This document shows positions 34,586 to 45,182 of a stretch of DNA of 64,000 nucleotides, in pieces. A program made the position numbers and the translations under genes. The notes beneath the pieces were generated by a model. The model searched no databases. It was not told where the DNA came from and saw only the letters and a list, made by a program, of their open reading frames with translations. Origin of the DNA: Halovulum dunhuangense (lineage in GTDB: Bacteria; Pseudomonadota; Alphaproteobacteria; Rhodobacterales; Rhodobacteraceae). Where the stretch lies: assembly GCF_013093415.1 (NCBI RefSeq), contig NZ_JABFBC010000001.1, forward strand, positions 620,001 through 684,000, read 5' to 3'. Positions within the stretch are counted from its first letter, which is position 1. Each line of letters opens with the position of its first letter.

Positions 34586-35685
34586 GCCTGTCGATAGCCA
34601 TCCGCCATGCCTTTGCGGGCTTCAGCCTGGATGTCTCCTTCCAGGCGCCGCCGGGCGTGACGGCGCTGTTCGGCCGCTCGGGCGCGGGCAAGACGACGGT
34701 GGTGAACGCGGTGGCGGGGCTGTTCCGCCCCGATGCCGGGCGCGTCGCCGTGAACGGATGGGAGATGTTCGACACCGCCGCCGGGCGCTGGCTGCCGCCG
34801 CACCGGCGCCACCTGGGCTATGTCTTTCAGGAGGGGCGGCTCTTCCCGCATCTGACGGTGCGGCAGAACCTGACCTATGGCCGCTGGTTCGCGGGCGGGC
34901 CCCGGGACGCGGCCGAGGTGGCGCGCATCGTTGCCATGCTGGGCATCGACAGGCTGCTGGACCGTCGCCCCGCGGCGCTGTCGGGCGGCGAGAAGCAGCG
35001 CGTCGCGATCGGCCGGGCGCTTCTGTCCCATCCGCGTCTTCTGCTGATGGACGAGCCGCTTGCGGCGCTGGACGAGGCGCGCAAGGCGGAAATCCTGCCC
35101 TACCTGGAGCGGCTTCGGGACCAGACCGATATCCCCATCCTTTATGTCAGCCATTCGGTAACAGAGGTCGCGCGGCTGGCCACCACCGTGATCGCGCTGG
35201 AGTCAGGGCGCGTGGTCAAGCAGGGCCCCGCGGCCGAGGTGCTGGCCGACCCGCAGGCGGTGCCGGCGCTGGGCGTGCGCGAGGCGGGCTCGGTGCTGGC
35301 CGGGCGCGTGCTGCGCCACGACCCCGACGGGCTGAGCGAGATCGCCGTCTCGGCCGGGCGCTTCTTCCTGCCGCAGGTCGCGGCAGAGCCGGGCGCACAG
35401 GTCCGCATCCGCATCGAGGCGCAGGACGTGATCCTGTCGCGCGGCCGGCCCGAGGGCCTGTCGGCGCTGAACATCCTGCCCGCCACCGTCAGCGAGGTGC
35501 GCCGCGGCACCGGCCCCGGCGTGATGGTGCAGCTGCGTGCAGGCGACGACCTGATCCTTGCCCGCATCACCCGCCGCTCGGCCGACCTGCTGGGCATCGC
35601 GCCCGGCATGACCTGCTTCTGCATCGTCAAGTCCGTGGCCATCGCACGGCGCAACGTGGGCCTGATCCGCGGCGATGCGGTCTGA
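34582..35685 (+). CDS. modC: Molybdate ABC transporter, ATPase
   Basis: 367 residues from the ATG overlapping modB by four bases. Walker A GRSGAGKTT, signature LSGGEKQRVAIGRALL, Walker B LLLMDEPLAALD and H-loop YVSHS are intact. A C-terminal TOBE/Mop-like domain (LNILPATVSEVRRGTGPGVMVQLRAG) probably binds molybdate for feedback. It powers uptake through ModB. Confidence 0.96.
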   Translation: MSLSIAIRHAFAGFSLDVSFQAPPGVTALFGRSGAGKTTVVNAVAGLFRPDAGRVAVNGWEMFDTAAGRWLPPHRRHLGYVFQEGRLFPHLTVRQNLTYGRWFAGGPRDAAEVARIVAMLGIDRLLDRRPAALSGGEKQRVAIGRALLSHPRLLLMDEPLAALDEARKAEILPYLERLRDQTDIPILYVSHSVTEVARLATTVIALESGRVVKQGPAAEVLADPQAVPALGVREAGSVLAGRVLRHDPDGLSEIAVSAGRFFLPQVAAEPGAQVRIRIEAQDVILSRGRPEGLSALNILPATVSEVRRGTGPGVMVQLRAGDDLILARITRRSADLLGIAPGMTCFCIVKSVAIARRNVGLIRGDAV

Positions 35686-35767
35686 CCGGCCCGCTTGATC
35701 CAGCGCAAGGACCGTCCCTTTCCCCGGATTATGGTCCCCCTGAGAGGAAATCACGGAGGGGCATGCC

Positions 35768-36346
35768 ATGAAGCTTCAGCAGGGGCGAAAGCCCGAGCAC
35801 TACATCGCCGCGCCCGAGGCGGTGGGCGTGTTCGACAGCTACGAGAAATTCCAGGCCGCGATGTACGACCTCCTGATCGCGGGCTTCAGCCGGTACGACA
35901 TCAGCGTGCTGGCCCGGCAGGAGGTGCTGGAGGAGAAGTTCGGCAACGCCTACTGGCGCGCGCCCGATCTGATGGACGACCCCGACGCGCCGCGCGCGGC
36001 CTTCATGTCGGAGGAGGCCGAGGGAGAGCTGGAGGGCGCCATCGTCGGCGGGTTCCTGTTTCTCGGCTCCTACATCGCGATGGCGGCGCTGCTCACGCCG
36101 GCCAGCACGCTTGCGGCGTCCGTCGCCGCGGTGGCGATCGGCGGCAGCCCGGCCGCGGTGATCGGCGCGCTGCTGGCGCGCCGGGTGCACGGGCAGCACA
36201 AGGACTACTACGCCAACCAGATCGCGCATGGCGGCATCCTGATGTGGGTGCGGGTCCGCGACGACCGGCACCGCGACATGGCGGTCCGGATCCTTCAGGG
36301 GCATTCGGGCCGGGACGTGCATGTCCATGACTGGAGCGAGGCGTGA
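35768..36346 (+). CDS. Glycine-zipper membrane protein of unknown function
   Basis: 192 residues from ATG 35768 (GGAGGGGC upstream). A cytosolic N-terminal part (GVFDSYEKFQAAMYDLLIAGFSRYDISVLARQ), a central hydrophobic hairpin (GAIVGGFLFLGSYIAMAALL... AASVAAVAIGGSPAAVIGALLARRV) and a polar C-terminus with ILMWVRVRDDRHRDMAVRIL and HVHDW. The two flanking halves with a Gly-rich membrane insert recall stress-induced DUF1269/YflT-like proteins, but I cannot assign it. It precedes the ZIP transporter by 22 bases, so co-transcription is likely. Confidence 0.75.
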   Translation: MKLQQGRKPEHYIAAPEAVGVFDSYEKFQAAMYDLLIAGFSRYDISVLARQEVLEEKFGNAYWRAPDLMDDPDAPRAAFMSEEAEGELEGAIVGGFLFLGSYIAMAALLTPASTLAASVAAVAIGGSPAAVIGALLARRVHGQHKDYYANQIAHGGILMWVRVRDDRHRDMAVRILQGHSGRDVHVHDWSEA

Positions 36347-36368
36347 TGTCTTTCGGCCATGACGGTTG

Positions 36369-37151
36369 ATGCCGGCTGATCCGGTCCTGCTGGGATTCCT
36401 GGCCGCGCTGGCCGCGGGCGCCATGACCGCCGTCGGCGCGCTGCCGGTCCTGACGGGGCGCGGCGTCTCGGCGCGGGGGGCGGATGCCATGCTGGGATTT
36501 GCCGCGGGGGTGATGCTGGCCGCGTCCTTCTTCTCGCTGATCCTGCCGGGGCTGGGCCATGCCGCGGACCAGGCGCCGGGCAACAGGTACTGGCCCGCGA
36601 CCGTCGCGGCGCTGGGCGTTCTTCTCGGCATCGTGCTGTTGCTGGCGCTGGATCGTGTCCTGCCGCACGAGCATTTCCAGAAGGGCCGCGAGGGTCCGGT
36701 GGCGCAATCGCTGCAACGGGTCTGGCTGTTCGTGCTGGCGATCACCATCCACAACATCCCCGAGGGGGCGGCAGTGGGCGTTGGCTTTGCCAGCGGCGAC
36801 ATCGCGAAGGGGATGACGCTTGCCGCCGGCATCGGGCTTCAGAATGCACCCGAGGGGATGGCGGTGGCGCTGGCGCTTTCGGGGCTGCATTTCCCGCCGC
36901 GGCTGGCCTTTGGCATCGCCGCCGCGACCGGCGCGGTGGAACCCGTCGCGGGGCTTCTGGGGGCCTGGGCGGTCAGCCTTGCCGCGCCGCTTCTGCCCTG
37001 GGGCATGATGGTGGCGGCAGGCGCGATGATCGGCGTGATCGTGCAGGAGATCATCCCGGAAACCCAGCGCCGCGGTCACGCGCGACAGGCCATGACGGGC
37101 CTTGGCGTCGGCCTGTCGGCGATGATGTTTCTCGACATCGCCTTCGGGTGA
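36369..37151 (+). CDS. ZIP-family divalent metal transporter
   Basis: 260 residues with about eight membrane helices. The ZIP metal-site helices are present as HNIPEGAAVGVGFASGD and QNAPEGMAVALAL, followed by EPVAGLLGAW. A His/Asp loop between helices 3 and 4 is short (LPHEHFQKG). It would import Zn2+, Fe2+ or related ions. ATG 36369 is used; the preceding TTG is in frame but the site is weak either way. The second conserved His is Gln (QNAPEG), as in many bacterial ZupT/GufA-type proteins. Confidence 0.9.
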   Translation: MPADPVLLGFLAALAAGAMTAVGALPVLTGRGVSARGADAMLGFAAGVMLAASFFSLILPGLGHAADQAPGNRYWPATVAALGVLLGIVLLLALDRVLPHEHFQKGREGPVAQSLQRVWLFVLAITIHNIPEGAAVGVGFASGDIAKGMTLAAGIGLQNAPEGMAVALALSGLHFPPRLAFGIAAATGAVEPVAGLLGAWAVSLAAPLLPWGMMVAAGAMIGVIVQEIIPETQRRGHARQAMTGLGVGLSAMMFLDIAFG

Positions 37152-37198
37152 TGGATGCCGGATTGACCTGGCTCAATGCGGGTTGGCCGCGGTGTGTC

Positions 37199-37233
37199 AT
37201 CAAGTGCGGGCGGGCCTGTCCGGCCCGCTTGAT
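37199..37233. terminator. Imperfect hairpin after the ZIP transporter gene
   Basis: ATCAA..GCGGGC (37199-37211) pairs with GCCCGC-TTGAT (37223-37233) with a two-base bulge. It lies in the 221-bp gap between convergent genes, 47 bases after the ZIP stop. No long T-run. Confidence 0.45.
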
Positions 37234-37334
37234 CCCGGTGCAGGGGCGCATATGCGCTCCTGTCGTGGCAGGCCCGCTGGCGGCGGCGGACTGGCCCTGC
37301 CGGTCACGGCGCGCCGGGGGGCGTCACGAGTAGC

Positions 37335-37365
37335 GGGTCCGGGGATGCTCTCCCGCCCCGGACCC
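37335..37365 (-). terminator. Perfect 10-bp hairpin after dabA
   Basis: GGGTCCGGGG (37335-37344) and CCCCGGACCC (37356-37365) pair perfectly across an 11-base loop, ending seven bases beyond the dabA stop. GC-rich with no U-tract, so a stem-type 3' end rather than a canonical terminator. Confidence 0.5.
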
Positions 37366-37372
37366 AGTTCAC

Positions 37373-39679
37373 TCAGGCCGCCAACTGCGCGGGGGCGGTC
37401 CCGTTCGCGGTGATGCGCTGCGTCATGCGCCCCTCGGCATCCATCGCGAAGAGCGCGATCCAGCCGTTGCCCACCAGCCTTTGCAGGTCCGGGTGCCGCG
37501 CGACGATGGCGGCGATGGCGTCGGCGGGGGCCTCGGCCATGACGGTCAGGCGCAGCGGTTCGTGCACCAGGCGGCTGCCGTCATGCAGCGACTGGATCGG
37601 CAGGCCCGGCCTGATATCGCCCTCGGCCCCCTCGCGCACGGCGATGCCGCCCACCACGTCATGCAGCGTCTTGTCGCCCGCTCCGAAGATGCGGTTGTCC
37701 ACCGCCGAGCCGTAGTATTGCAGCGCGATCCAGCTTGCCACGACCACGGGCGCGGTCAGGATCGTCTCGAGCGTGGCGAAGCCCCGGTCCTGGTGCCAGT
37801 CGTAGTCGTGCAGGAAGGCCCGGCCGTCGAGCCGCGCGCCCGCGGTCCGCGACCGTGGCGCGGCGATGAAGGCGGCGCAGCCCGCAAGGCCCCATTCCGG
37901 CCGCGTCTCTGCCCAATGAAGCGCCCGCTCGAAGGCGTCGGTGGCATTGCCGCCCCGTTCCGTGCGGCAAAGCGCGCCCGCCGCGTCGAGCCAGGTGCGG
38001 ATCTCCGACAGCGTCGCCGCGTCCAGCCCCTCGTGGCCCAGCAGGGTGACGCGGTCGGTGGTGGTGTCGTGCAGCGCGGGCGCGAAACGCGTGTCCCCGG
38101 GGATCGCGATGCCGCGGGCGGCCAGCCCGTCCCGCGTCCGGGGGTCGTTCAGAAGCCCGCAGAGCACCTGCGCGTTCACGTCCCCCGGCTGACCGCCGCA
38201 GGCGCCGCAATCCAGCCCCCGCGCATGGGGGTTGTTGGTGCTGGTCGCGCCGTGGCCTGCGATCAGCACCACGGGCGCGAACCGTTCCGTCAGCGACATC
38301 GCCCGCAGGATGCCGGCGGCCAGATCCGCCCGCGCCTCGGGGGCGATATGGGCCAGTTCCGGCGCCGGCTTCGCGGTTGGCTGGGCGGGCCGCGCCAGCG
38401 CATCGCGCAGCATCCGCCCGGCATGGGCCAGGCCCAGCGTCTCGACGAAGCCGAAGCAGGACACGCCGCCCGAGCGGAAGCCCTTCAGGATGCCGCCGAA
38501 ATGGCGTGTATCCCGCGCCCGCGGCCGGGCGGCGGCGTCGGCGTCCACATCCAGCGCCGGGGCAAGCAGCACCGGGCATTGCGCGGTGGGAACGGGATCG
38601 CCGGCGGCAAAGCGCGCCAGCGGCAGGCCGAAGAAGCCCGCGACGCCCAACGTCTCGATCCCGCTGGCCTGCGCCTCCAGCGCCCGCCGGAACGGCTCGG
38701 ACCGGACGTCGATGCAGAAGGCGGCCTGCAACCGGGGCCTTGTGTCGGGCGTCTTGCCGGGGGCTTCCTGAAGCCGCGCGACAAGGTTCCGGCGATAGGC
38801 GGCCTCGGCCGCGGCCTGAAGGGTCGCGTCGATGGCGAAGGCGTTGGCGTCAGGGGTCTTGATCGCCTGCACGGCCTGCGCCCATGCGTCGGTGAAGCCG
38901 GGCCGGTCCGCGAAGATCCGGTGCAGCGCCAGGTCCTGCGCCAGCCGGATCGCCAGCAGGCCGGTCAGCGCGTCGTCGGTCTTACCCTTCTGCGCGGCCT
39001 TCCAGGACAGGTGCCGGGCAAAGCCCGCCCAGCCGGGCAGGCCCATCAGCAGCCGGTGGAAGTACAGCTCCCGCGCCGCGGCGGGCAGGCCCAGCAGGCC
39101 GGGGGCCGCGAGGATGATGCCCTCGCCGGTGTCGGGCAGCGCCGCCAGCGCCGGCCGGAAGCCCTTGAGCCCGGCCAGTTCGGGCGTGGCATCCGAAAGC
39201 GCGCTTTGCCGCCAGTGGGCAAAGGCGGGCAGGTCCCGCTGCGGGTCGGGCCACTGGGCCTGGCCGGCGTCGAAGCGCTCGGCCGCCCAGACCGACAGCC
39301 GCGCGGTCAGGAAGCCCGTCCAGTCGCGGCCGTCGAGCGCACCGGCGGTGTCGGTCACCGTCGCGATGGGGGTTGCCTGCGGCGCAGGCTCCCGCGCTGC
39401 CGCAAGCAGTGCCTCGGGGGTTTTCGCGGCCCCGGTCTCCGCCAGCGCCTGCACCAGGTCGGCGGCGGTGATCTCGCCCGCGTCGATCCGGGCCAGGATG
39501 TCTGCCCGCGGGCGGGTCAGCCGCGCGCCGGCCACCGCCGCCATGCGGGCGGCGGCATCGGGCAGGGCGTGGTCGCTCAGGCCCAGGAACGGGTTCACCG
39601 CGACAAAGGCGTCGAGCGTCCAGAGCGGGGCGATCCGGTTGCAGGCGGCGTGGGCGTCGTCGAGGATGGCGTCGGTCAT
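37373..39679 (-). CDS. dabA: Inorganic carbon pump subunit DabA (DUF2309)
   Basis: 768 residues. The beta-carbonic-anhydrase-like zinc site of DabA is visible: C322 and D324 in FCIDVRSEPF, H476 in IAGHGATSTNNPH, and C491 in LDCGACGGQPGD; R326 of CIDVR is also conserved. DabA works with a NuoL-like partner to convert CO2 to bicarbonate in an energy-coupled, one-way manner (established in Halothiobacillus and Bacillus). It follows dabB with nine bases between them. Its presence suggests the cell depends on concentrated bicarbonate, for autotrophy or for growth at low CO2. Confidence 0.93.
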   Translation of the reverse strand: MTDAILDDAHAACNRIAPLWTLDAFVAVNPFLGLSDHALPDAAARMAAVAGARLTRPRADILARIDAGEITAADLVQALAETGAAKTPEALLAAAREPAPQATPIATVTDTAGALDGRDWTGFLTARLSVWAAERFDAGQAQWPDPQRDLPAFAHWRQSALSDATPELAGLKGFRPALAALPDTGEGIILAAPGLLGLPAAARELYFHRLLMGLPGWAGFARHLSWKAAQKGKTDDALTGLLAIRLAQDLALHRIFADRPGFTDAWAQAVQAIKTPDANAFAIDATLQAAAEAAYRRNLVARLQEAPGKTPDTRPRLQAAFCIDVRSEPFRRALEAQASGIETLGVAGFFGLPLARFAAGDPVPTAQCPVLLAPALDVDADAAARPRARDTRHFGGILKGFRSGGVSCFGFVETLGLAHAGRMLRDALARPAQPTAKPAPELAHIAPEARADLAAGILRAMSLTERFAPVVLIAGHGATSTNNPHARGLDCGACGGQPGDVNAQVLCGLLNDPRTRDGLAARGIAIPGDTRFAPALHDTTTDRVTLLGHEGLDAATLSEIRTWLDAAGALCRTERGGNATDAFERALHWAETRPEWGLAGCAAFIAAPRSRTAGARLDGRAFLHDYDWHQDRGFATLETILTAPVVVASWIALQYYGSAVDNRIFGAGDKTLHDVVGGIAVREGAEGDIRPGLPIQSLHDGSRLVHEPLRLTVMAEAPADAIAAIVARHPDLQRLVGNGWIALFAMDAEGRMTQRITANGTAPAQLAA

Positions 39680-39688
39680 GGCGGTTCC

Positions 39689-41179
39689 TCAGGCTTTGGG
39701 CGCGGGCAGCGCGCGGGTCAGAAGCGTGTCGAGATAGAGTCCACGGGCCAGGTGCAGCCGCAGCGCGGCCCAGCCGGCGCCGGTTCGGCCCGGCGCAAGG
39801 GTCTGCACCAGCCCCGCCGCCGCGAAGGCCGCGGTGCCAAGGGCCAGCGCCGTCAGCGCGGCGGGCGACAGCGCGGGCGGCTGCGGCAGGCCGGCGAAGA
39901 ACGACCCGGCCGCGGCATGGACGGCAAAGTAGCCCGCCGTCACCAGCGCGGCCGTTCCCAGCCCGCGCGGTGCCAGCCTGGGCGCGGCAAGCGCCGGGGC
40001 CAGCAGCGGCAGCAGTCCCGCGCCCAGCACCGCCCCCAGCGCCAGAACCTGCGGGTCGCTGGCCGGGTTCAGCCCGAAGGCGGCCCCGATCGCGGCCACC
40101 AGCGCCGTGGACAGCGCGAGTGCCGCAAGGGCTGTGGGCAGGGTCGCCCGCGGCGCGCCCGGACGGATGGCGCGGATCGTCTCGACCGCGCTGCCGGCCC
40201 GCAGGAAGGCATGCGCCTTGTAGATCGAGTGGGCGACGATGTGCAGCAGCGCCAGCGCCCACAGGCCCAGTCCGCATTGCATCAGCATGAAGCCCATCTG
40301 CGCGATGGTGGACCAGGCCAGCGCCTGCTTGGCCGAGCATTGCGTAAGTGCGACCAGCCCCGCGACGATGGCGCTGGCGGCACCCGTGACGGCCAGCAGC
40401 GTCATCGCGGCGGGGGCGGCCGACAGGATGTCCGACAGCCGGATCAGCATGGCGCCACCCGCGTTGACCAGCCCCGCATGCAGCAACGCCGAGACCGGCG
40501 TCGGCGCGTCGATCACCCGCGTGAGCCAGCCATGCACCGGCAGCAGCGCCGATTTCAGGATCGCCGCCAGCGCCAGCAGCAGGGGGGCCGCGGTGGGGAC
40601 ATCCGCGCCCTGCCGGATCGCATCGGAGATGGTGGCGACATGGGCGGTGCCGAAATGGGCGGTCAGCAGCGCCACCGCCACGACCAGCGCCGCGTCGCTC
40701 AGCCGCGCCAGGATGAACTTGTGCCGCGCGGCAAGCCGGGCCGCGGGGCGTTCCCTGCGGAAGGTGAGCAGCCCGTGCAGCGCAAGGCTCATGCCGATCC
40801 AGGCCAGCGCCATGAGCACCAGGTTCCCGGCGATCACCAGCGTGGTGACCATGGCGAGCGTCAGCGCCAGCCGGGCGAGGAAGACGTGCCGCCTCGGGTC
40901 TCCGTCAAGGTAGCGGATCGAGAAGGGCAGGATCACCGCGCCGAGCCCCGTCACCAGCGCCAGCAGTGCCGCGCTGACCGGGTCCAGCCGGAAAAGGTAG
41001 CCGTCAGCGGCCCCGGTGGCGGCGACGAGCGCAAGCGAGGTCAGCGCCGCCGCGACCGCGGTCAGCGCCGCGGCGCGCAACCCGCGCAGCGCCGCCGGTC
41101 CGCGCACGGCGAGGCTTGCAAGGGCGCCGGCCAGCAGCGCCAGCGGGGCAAGAAGCGGGATCAGGGTCAACGTGGGCAT
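39689..41179 (-). CDS. dabB: Inorganic carbon pump subunit DabB (NuoL-like)
   Basis: 496 residues, about 13-14 membrane helices, homologous to proton-translocating NADH-quinone oxidoreductase subunit 5. Key helices LKSALLPVHGWLTRVIDAPTPVSALLHAGLVNAGG, the lysine-containing ALAWSTIAQMGFMLMQCGLG and HIVAHSIYKAHAFLRAGS are intact. It probably couples cation flow to DabA. Start ATG 41179 has GGAGG six bases upstream; a longer form is possible but lacks a site. First gene of the dab operon, divergent from a LysR regulator. Confidence 0.92.
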   Translation of the reverse strand: MPTLTLIPLLAPLALLAGALASLAVRGPAALRGLRAAALTAVAAALTSLALVAATGAADGYLFRLDPVSAALLALVTGLGAVILPFSIRYLDGDPRRHVFLARLALTLAMVTTLVIAGNLVLMALAWIGMSLALHGLLTFRRERPAARLAARHKFILARLSDAALVVAVALLTAHFGTAHVATISDAIRQGADVPTAAPLLLALAAILKSALLPVHGWLTRVIDAPTPVSALLHAGLVNAGGAMLIRLSDILSAAPAAMTLLAVTGAASAIVAGLVALTQCSAKQALAWSTIAQMGFMLMQCGLGLWALALLHIVAHSIYKAHAFLRAGSAVETIRAIRPGAPRATLPTALAALALSTALVAAIGAAFGLNPASDPQVLALGAVLGAGLLPLLAPALAAPRLAPRGLGTAALVTAGYFAVHAAAGSFFAGLPQPPALSPAALTALALGTAAFAAAGLVQTLAPGRTGAGWAALRLHLARGLYLDTLLTRALPAPKA

Positions 41180-41270
41180 CACGGTCCTCCGGAAAATTCC
41201 GGCTGGGGGTAGCATGGCGATTTTGATAGTTTAAATTCATTGTTTGTCTCAAATCGTTCGTCATGGGTGA
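41180..41270. promoter_or_regulatory. Divergent promoter region dabB / lysR
   Basis: 91 bases between divergent genes. The middle (about 41217-41258) is strongly A+T-rich for this genome (TTTTGATAGTTTAAATTC...). A T-N11-A candidate (41227-41239), the shape bound by LysR proteins, lies within it. Control of dabBA by the adjacent LysR protein is the natural inference. Confidence 0.5.
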
Positions 41271-42162
41271 ATGATGGCTGCGCTCAACTACAACCATCTG
41301 CGCTATTTCTGGGCTGTCGCGCATGAGGGGCACCTGACCCGTGCCGCCGAACGGCTGGCGGTGTCGCAATCGGCGCTGTCGGTGCAGATCCGCAAGCTGG
41401 AGGACCAGCTGGGCCACCCGCTGTTCGAACGGCGGGGCAAGGCGTTGCACCTGACCGAGGCGGGGCGCATCGCGCTGGATCACGCCGACCGGATCTTTGC
41501 CACCGGCACCGAGCTTCAGGCGACGCTTTCGGCGCGCGAGCGGGCGCGGCAGGTGTTGCGGGTCGGCGCGCTGGCGACGCTGTCGCGCAACTTCCAGATC
41601 GGCTTTCTCGCGCCCCTGATCGGCCGGCCGGAGGTCGAGGTGGTGCTGCGCTCGGGCAGCCTGTCGGACCTGCTGGCCGGGCTGGAGGCGCACCGGCTGG
41701 ACGTGGTGCTGCTGAACCAGGCGCCGCCCCGGGACGCCGCCACGCCCTGGATCGCGACCGCGCTGGCCGCGCAGCCGGTCAGCCTGATCGGCACGCCCGC
41801 GCGGATCGCGGGGCGCCGCGACATCGGCGCGCTGTTGGGGGCCGAGCCGGTGCTGCTGCCCACCATCGAGGGCACGATCCGCGCCGGGTTCGACGCGCTG
41901 ATGGCGCGGCTGGGGATCGCGCCCCGGATCGCGGCAGAGGTGGACGACATGGCGATGATGCGGCTGCTGGCGCGGGCCGATGCCGGGCTGGCGGTGGTGC
42001 CGCCCATCGTGGTCCGCGACGAGCTTGCGCAGGGGCTGCTGGTCGAGGCGGCGCCGCTGCCGGGCATCATCGAAAGCTTCTTTGCCGTCACGCTGGAGCG
42101 GCGCTTTCCCAATCCCCTGCTGGGGGAGTTGTTGCAGCCCCATGCCGCGCCGGACGAGGCGG

Positions 42163-42173
<11 letters not shown>
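41271..42173 (+). CDS. LysR-family regulator, probable dab regulator
   Basis: 300 residues. N-terminal winged helix [61 protein letters not shown], resembling the NhaR/CbbR-like branch, then the periplasmic-binding-like effector domain. Tandem ATGs at 41271/41274. It is transcribed away from dabBA, the classic LysR arrangement, so it probably senses a carbon- or pH-related signal. Its last 11 bases overlap the 3' end of the convergent acr3 gene. Confidence 0.9.
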
Positions 42174-43185
<1,012 letters not shown>

Positions 43186-43332
43186 GGTTGCGTGGCGGCT
43201 CCCTTGTTTTGCCGGCCAAGCGTTAGATCGGGCCGCGCCCGCCTGCAAGCGCGCAGGCGCCGGCTTGCGCCCGGACCGGGGGCGCTGGGCAGCCTGACGC
43301 TCCGGCGATCTCCTTGCGCTGCCGGCCGTGGC

Positions 43333-44973
43333 TCAGGGTAGCGGCCGCAGGACGGGCGGTTCCGGATCCGGGGCCAGCCAGGCGTGGCCATTCGGCCCCA
43401 GCGTCAGCCGGTCCTCTGCCAGCGTCGCGCCCGCGCAGGGGCCGTGCAGTCGCGCCGCGCCGTCGAGGGTCAGGCGCACCGTCCGGGGCGAGAGGTTGAA
43501 CAGGCAGGTCAGCGCCCCTGTCTCGTGCCAGCGGCGGAAGCCCAGCACCGGCTCGGGCAGGTCGAGGAACTCTGTCCGGCCCCGCCCCAGCGCCGGCGTC
43601 GCGCGGCGAAAGGCCAGAAGCGCGCGGTAGGCGTGCAGGGTCGAATCCGGCGCTGCCTCCATGAGGTCCACGGCGCGGGCGGCCTGGGCCGGCTTGACCG
43701 GCAGCCAGGGCGTTTCGGTGCTGAAGCCTGCATTGGGCGCCGCCGCTTCCCAGACCATCGGCGTGCGGCAGCCATCGCGGCCCTTGTAGTCGGGCCAGAA
43801 GCGCAGGCCGGGGGGATCGACGATCTCGTGATAGGCCAGCTCTGTTTCGGTCTGGCCCAGTTCTTCCCCCTGGTAGAGGCAGACCGCCCCCTCGAAGCTG
43901 AGCAGCATCGCGGCGGTCAGCCGCGCAAGGCTGTCGCGGTCGTGCCCGTGCTCTGCCCAGCGAGAGACGTGGCGGATCACGTCATGGTTGGAAAACGCCC
44001 AGCAGGGCCAGCCGTCGGGGGCCTCGGCGAAAAAGCCCTCGATGATGTCGCGGAAATGGGCGGCGCTGAAATCCGGGCCCAGCATCTCGAAGGAATAGGC
44101 CATGTTGAGCTTGTCGTTGCCCGAGGTGTAGGCGCCCATGATCCGGGCGGCGCCCTTGCCTTCGCCCACCTCGCCCACGGTCATGCGGCCGGCATACGCG
44201 TCGGTCATCGCGCGCACGCGGCGCAGGAAGCCCACCGTCTCGGGGCGGGTCTTGTCGTAGACGTGGCGCTGCGCCTCGTAGGGGTTCGCCCAGGACGCAT
44301 GCGGCTTGTCGGGATCGGCGGGGTTGTCGCGCAGTTCGGTGTCGTGGAACGGGTAGTTGATGCTGTCCAGCCGGAAGCCGTCCACGCCGCGATCCAGCCA
44401 GAAGCGCATCGCGTCGAGGATCGCGTCCTGCACATCCGGGTTGTGGAAGTTCATCTGCGGCTGCGACGACAGGAAGCTGTGCATGTAGTACTGGCGCCGC
44501 CGCGGCTCCCATGTCCAGGCGGGGCCGCCGAAGACCGACAGCCAGTTGTTGGGCGGCGTGCCGTCGGGCCGCGCCTCGGCCCAGACATACCAGTCGGCCT
44601 TTGGCCCCGTCCGCGACAGCCGGCTTTCGGCGAACCACGGGTGCTGGTCCGAGGTGTGGCTCGGCACCTGGTCGATGATGACCTTCAGCCCCAGCGCATG
44701 GGCGCGCGCCAGCAGCGCGTCGAAATCCGCCAGCGTGCCGAACAGCGGGTCCACGCCGCGATGGTCCGAGATGTCGTAGCCCATGTCGGCCATGGGCGAT
44801 GTGAAGAAGGGCGACAGCCAGATCACGTCCACCCCCAGCGAGGCAACATGGTCGAGCCGCCGGGCGACGCCCCTCAGATCGCCGATGCCGTTGCCGCCAT
44901 CGTCCTGGAACGAGCGCGGGTAGATCTGGTAGATCACCGCGCTGCGCCACCAGTCCTGCATCTCCGGTGCCAT
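43333..44973 (-). CDS. GH13 alpha-glucosidase
   Basis: 546 residues. GH13 catalytic residues are in place: nucleophile D203 (GVDGFRLDSINY), acid E268 (MTVGEVGEG) and D331 (AFSNHD). VIYQIYPRSFQDDGGNGIGDLRG and DMGYDISDHRGVDPLFGT are typical of oligo-1,6-/alpha-glucosidases (AglA in alphaproteobacteria). No signal peptide, so it acts in the cytosol on maltose-, sucrose- or isomaltose-type sugars. No sugar ABC transporter is adjacent. ATG 44973 follows AAGGCGGG. Confidence 0.92.
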   Translation of the reverse strand: MAPEMQDWWRSAVIYQIYPRSFQDDGGNGIGDLRGVARRLDHVASLGVDVIWLSPFFTSPMADMGYDISDHRGVDPLFGTLADFDALLARAHALGLKVIIDQVPSHTSDQHPWFAESRLSRTGPKADWYVWAEARPDGTPPNNWLSVFGGPAWTWEPRRRQYYMHSFLSSQPQMNFHNPDVQDAILDAMRFWLDRGVDGFRLDSINYPFHDTELRDNPADPDKPHASWANPYEAQRHVYDKTRPETVGFLRRVRAMTDAYAGRMTVGEVGEGKGAARIMGAYTSGNDKLNMAYSFEMLGPDFSAAHFRDIIEGFFAEAPDGWPCWAFSNHDVIRHVSRWAEHGHDRDSLARLTAAMLLSFEGAVCLYQGEELGQTETELAYHEIVDPPGLRFWPDYKGRDGCRTPMVWEAAAPNAGFSTETPWLPVKPAQAARAVDLMEAAPDSTLHAYRALLAFRRATPALGRGRTEFLDLPEPVLGFRRWHETGALTCLFNLSPRTVRLTLDGAARLHGPCAGATLAEDRLTLGPNGHAWLAPDPEPPVLRPLP

Positions 44974-45134
44974 CTTCTGCCCGCCTTTTCCCTTGCCTGT
45001 CGCGGCGCACGCTACACCAGCCGTGAAGGGGCCTCAAACCGTTTTGGATCGACAACTGCGGCGGCTTCGCGGGCTTTGTGGGGCCATGGCAGGCGGATCC
45101 GCGCCGGGATCGGGTCGGCCTGACTTGAAGCTGC

Positions 45135-45161
45135 GTCCGGCAGGGATACCTCTGCCCGGAC
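45135..45161 (+). promoter_or_regulatory. Stem-loop in the leader of the PTPS-like gene
   Basis: GTCCGGCAG (45135-45143) pairs with CTG-c-CCGGAC (45152-45161, one bulged C) around GGATACCT. It ends 21 bases before the ATG and just ahead of the AAGGA site. It lies in the 209-bp gap after the divergent glucosidase gene; nothing else was recognised in that gap. Confidence 0.4.
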
Positions 45162-45182
45162 ACAAGGCTGGAAGGATTGCCC

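Noticed and set aside
37481-41212. 1243-residue open frame antisense to dabA and dabB
   Set aside because: Composition is Arg/Gln/Gly-rich with no recognisable domain; the opposite strand carries intact DabA and DabB. It is a GC-bias shadow.
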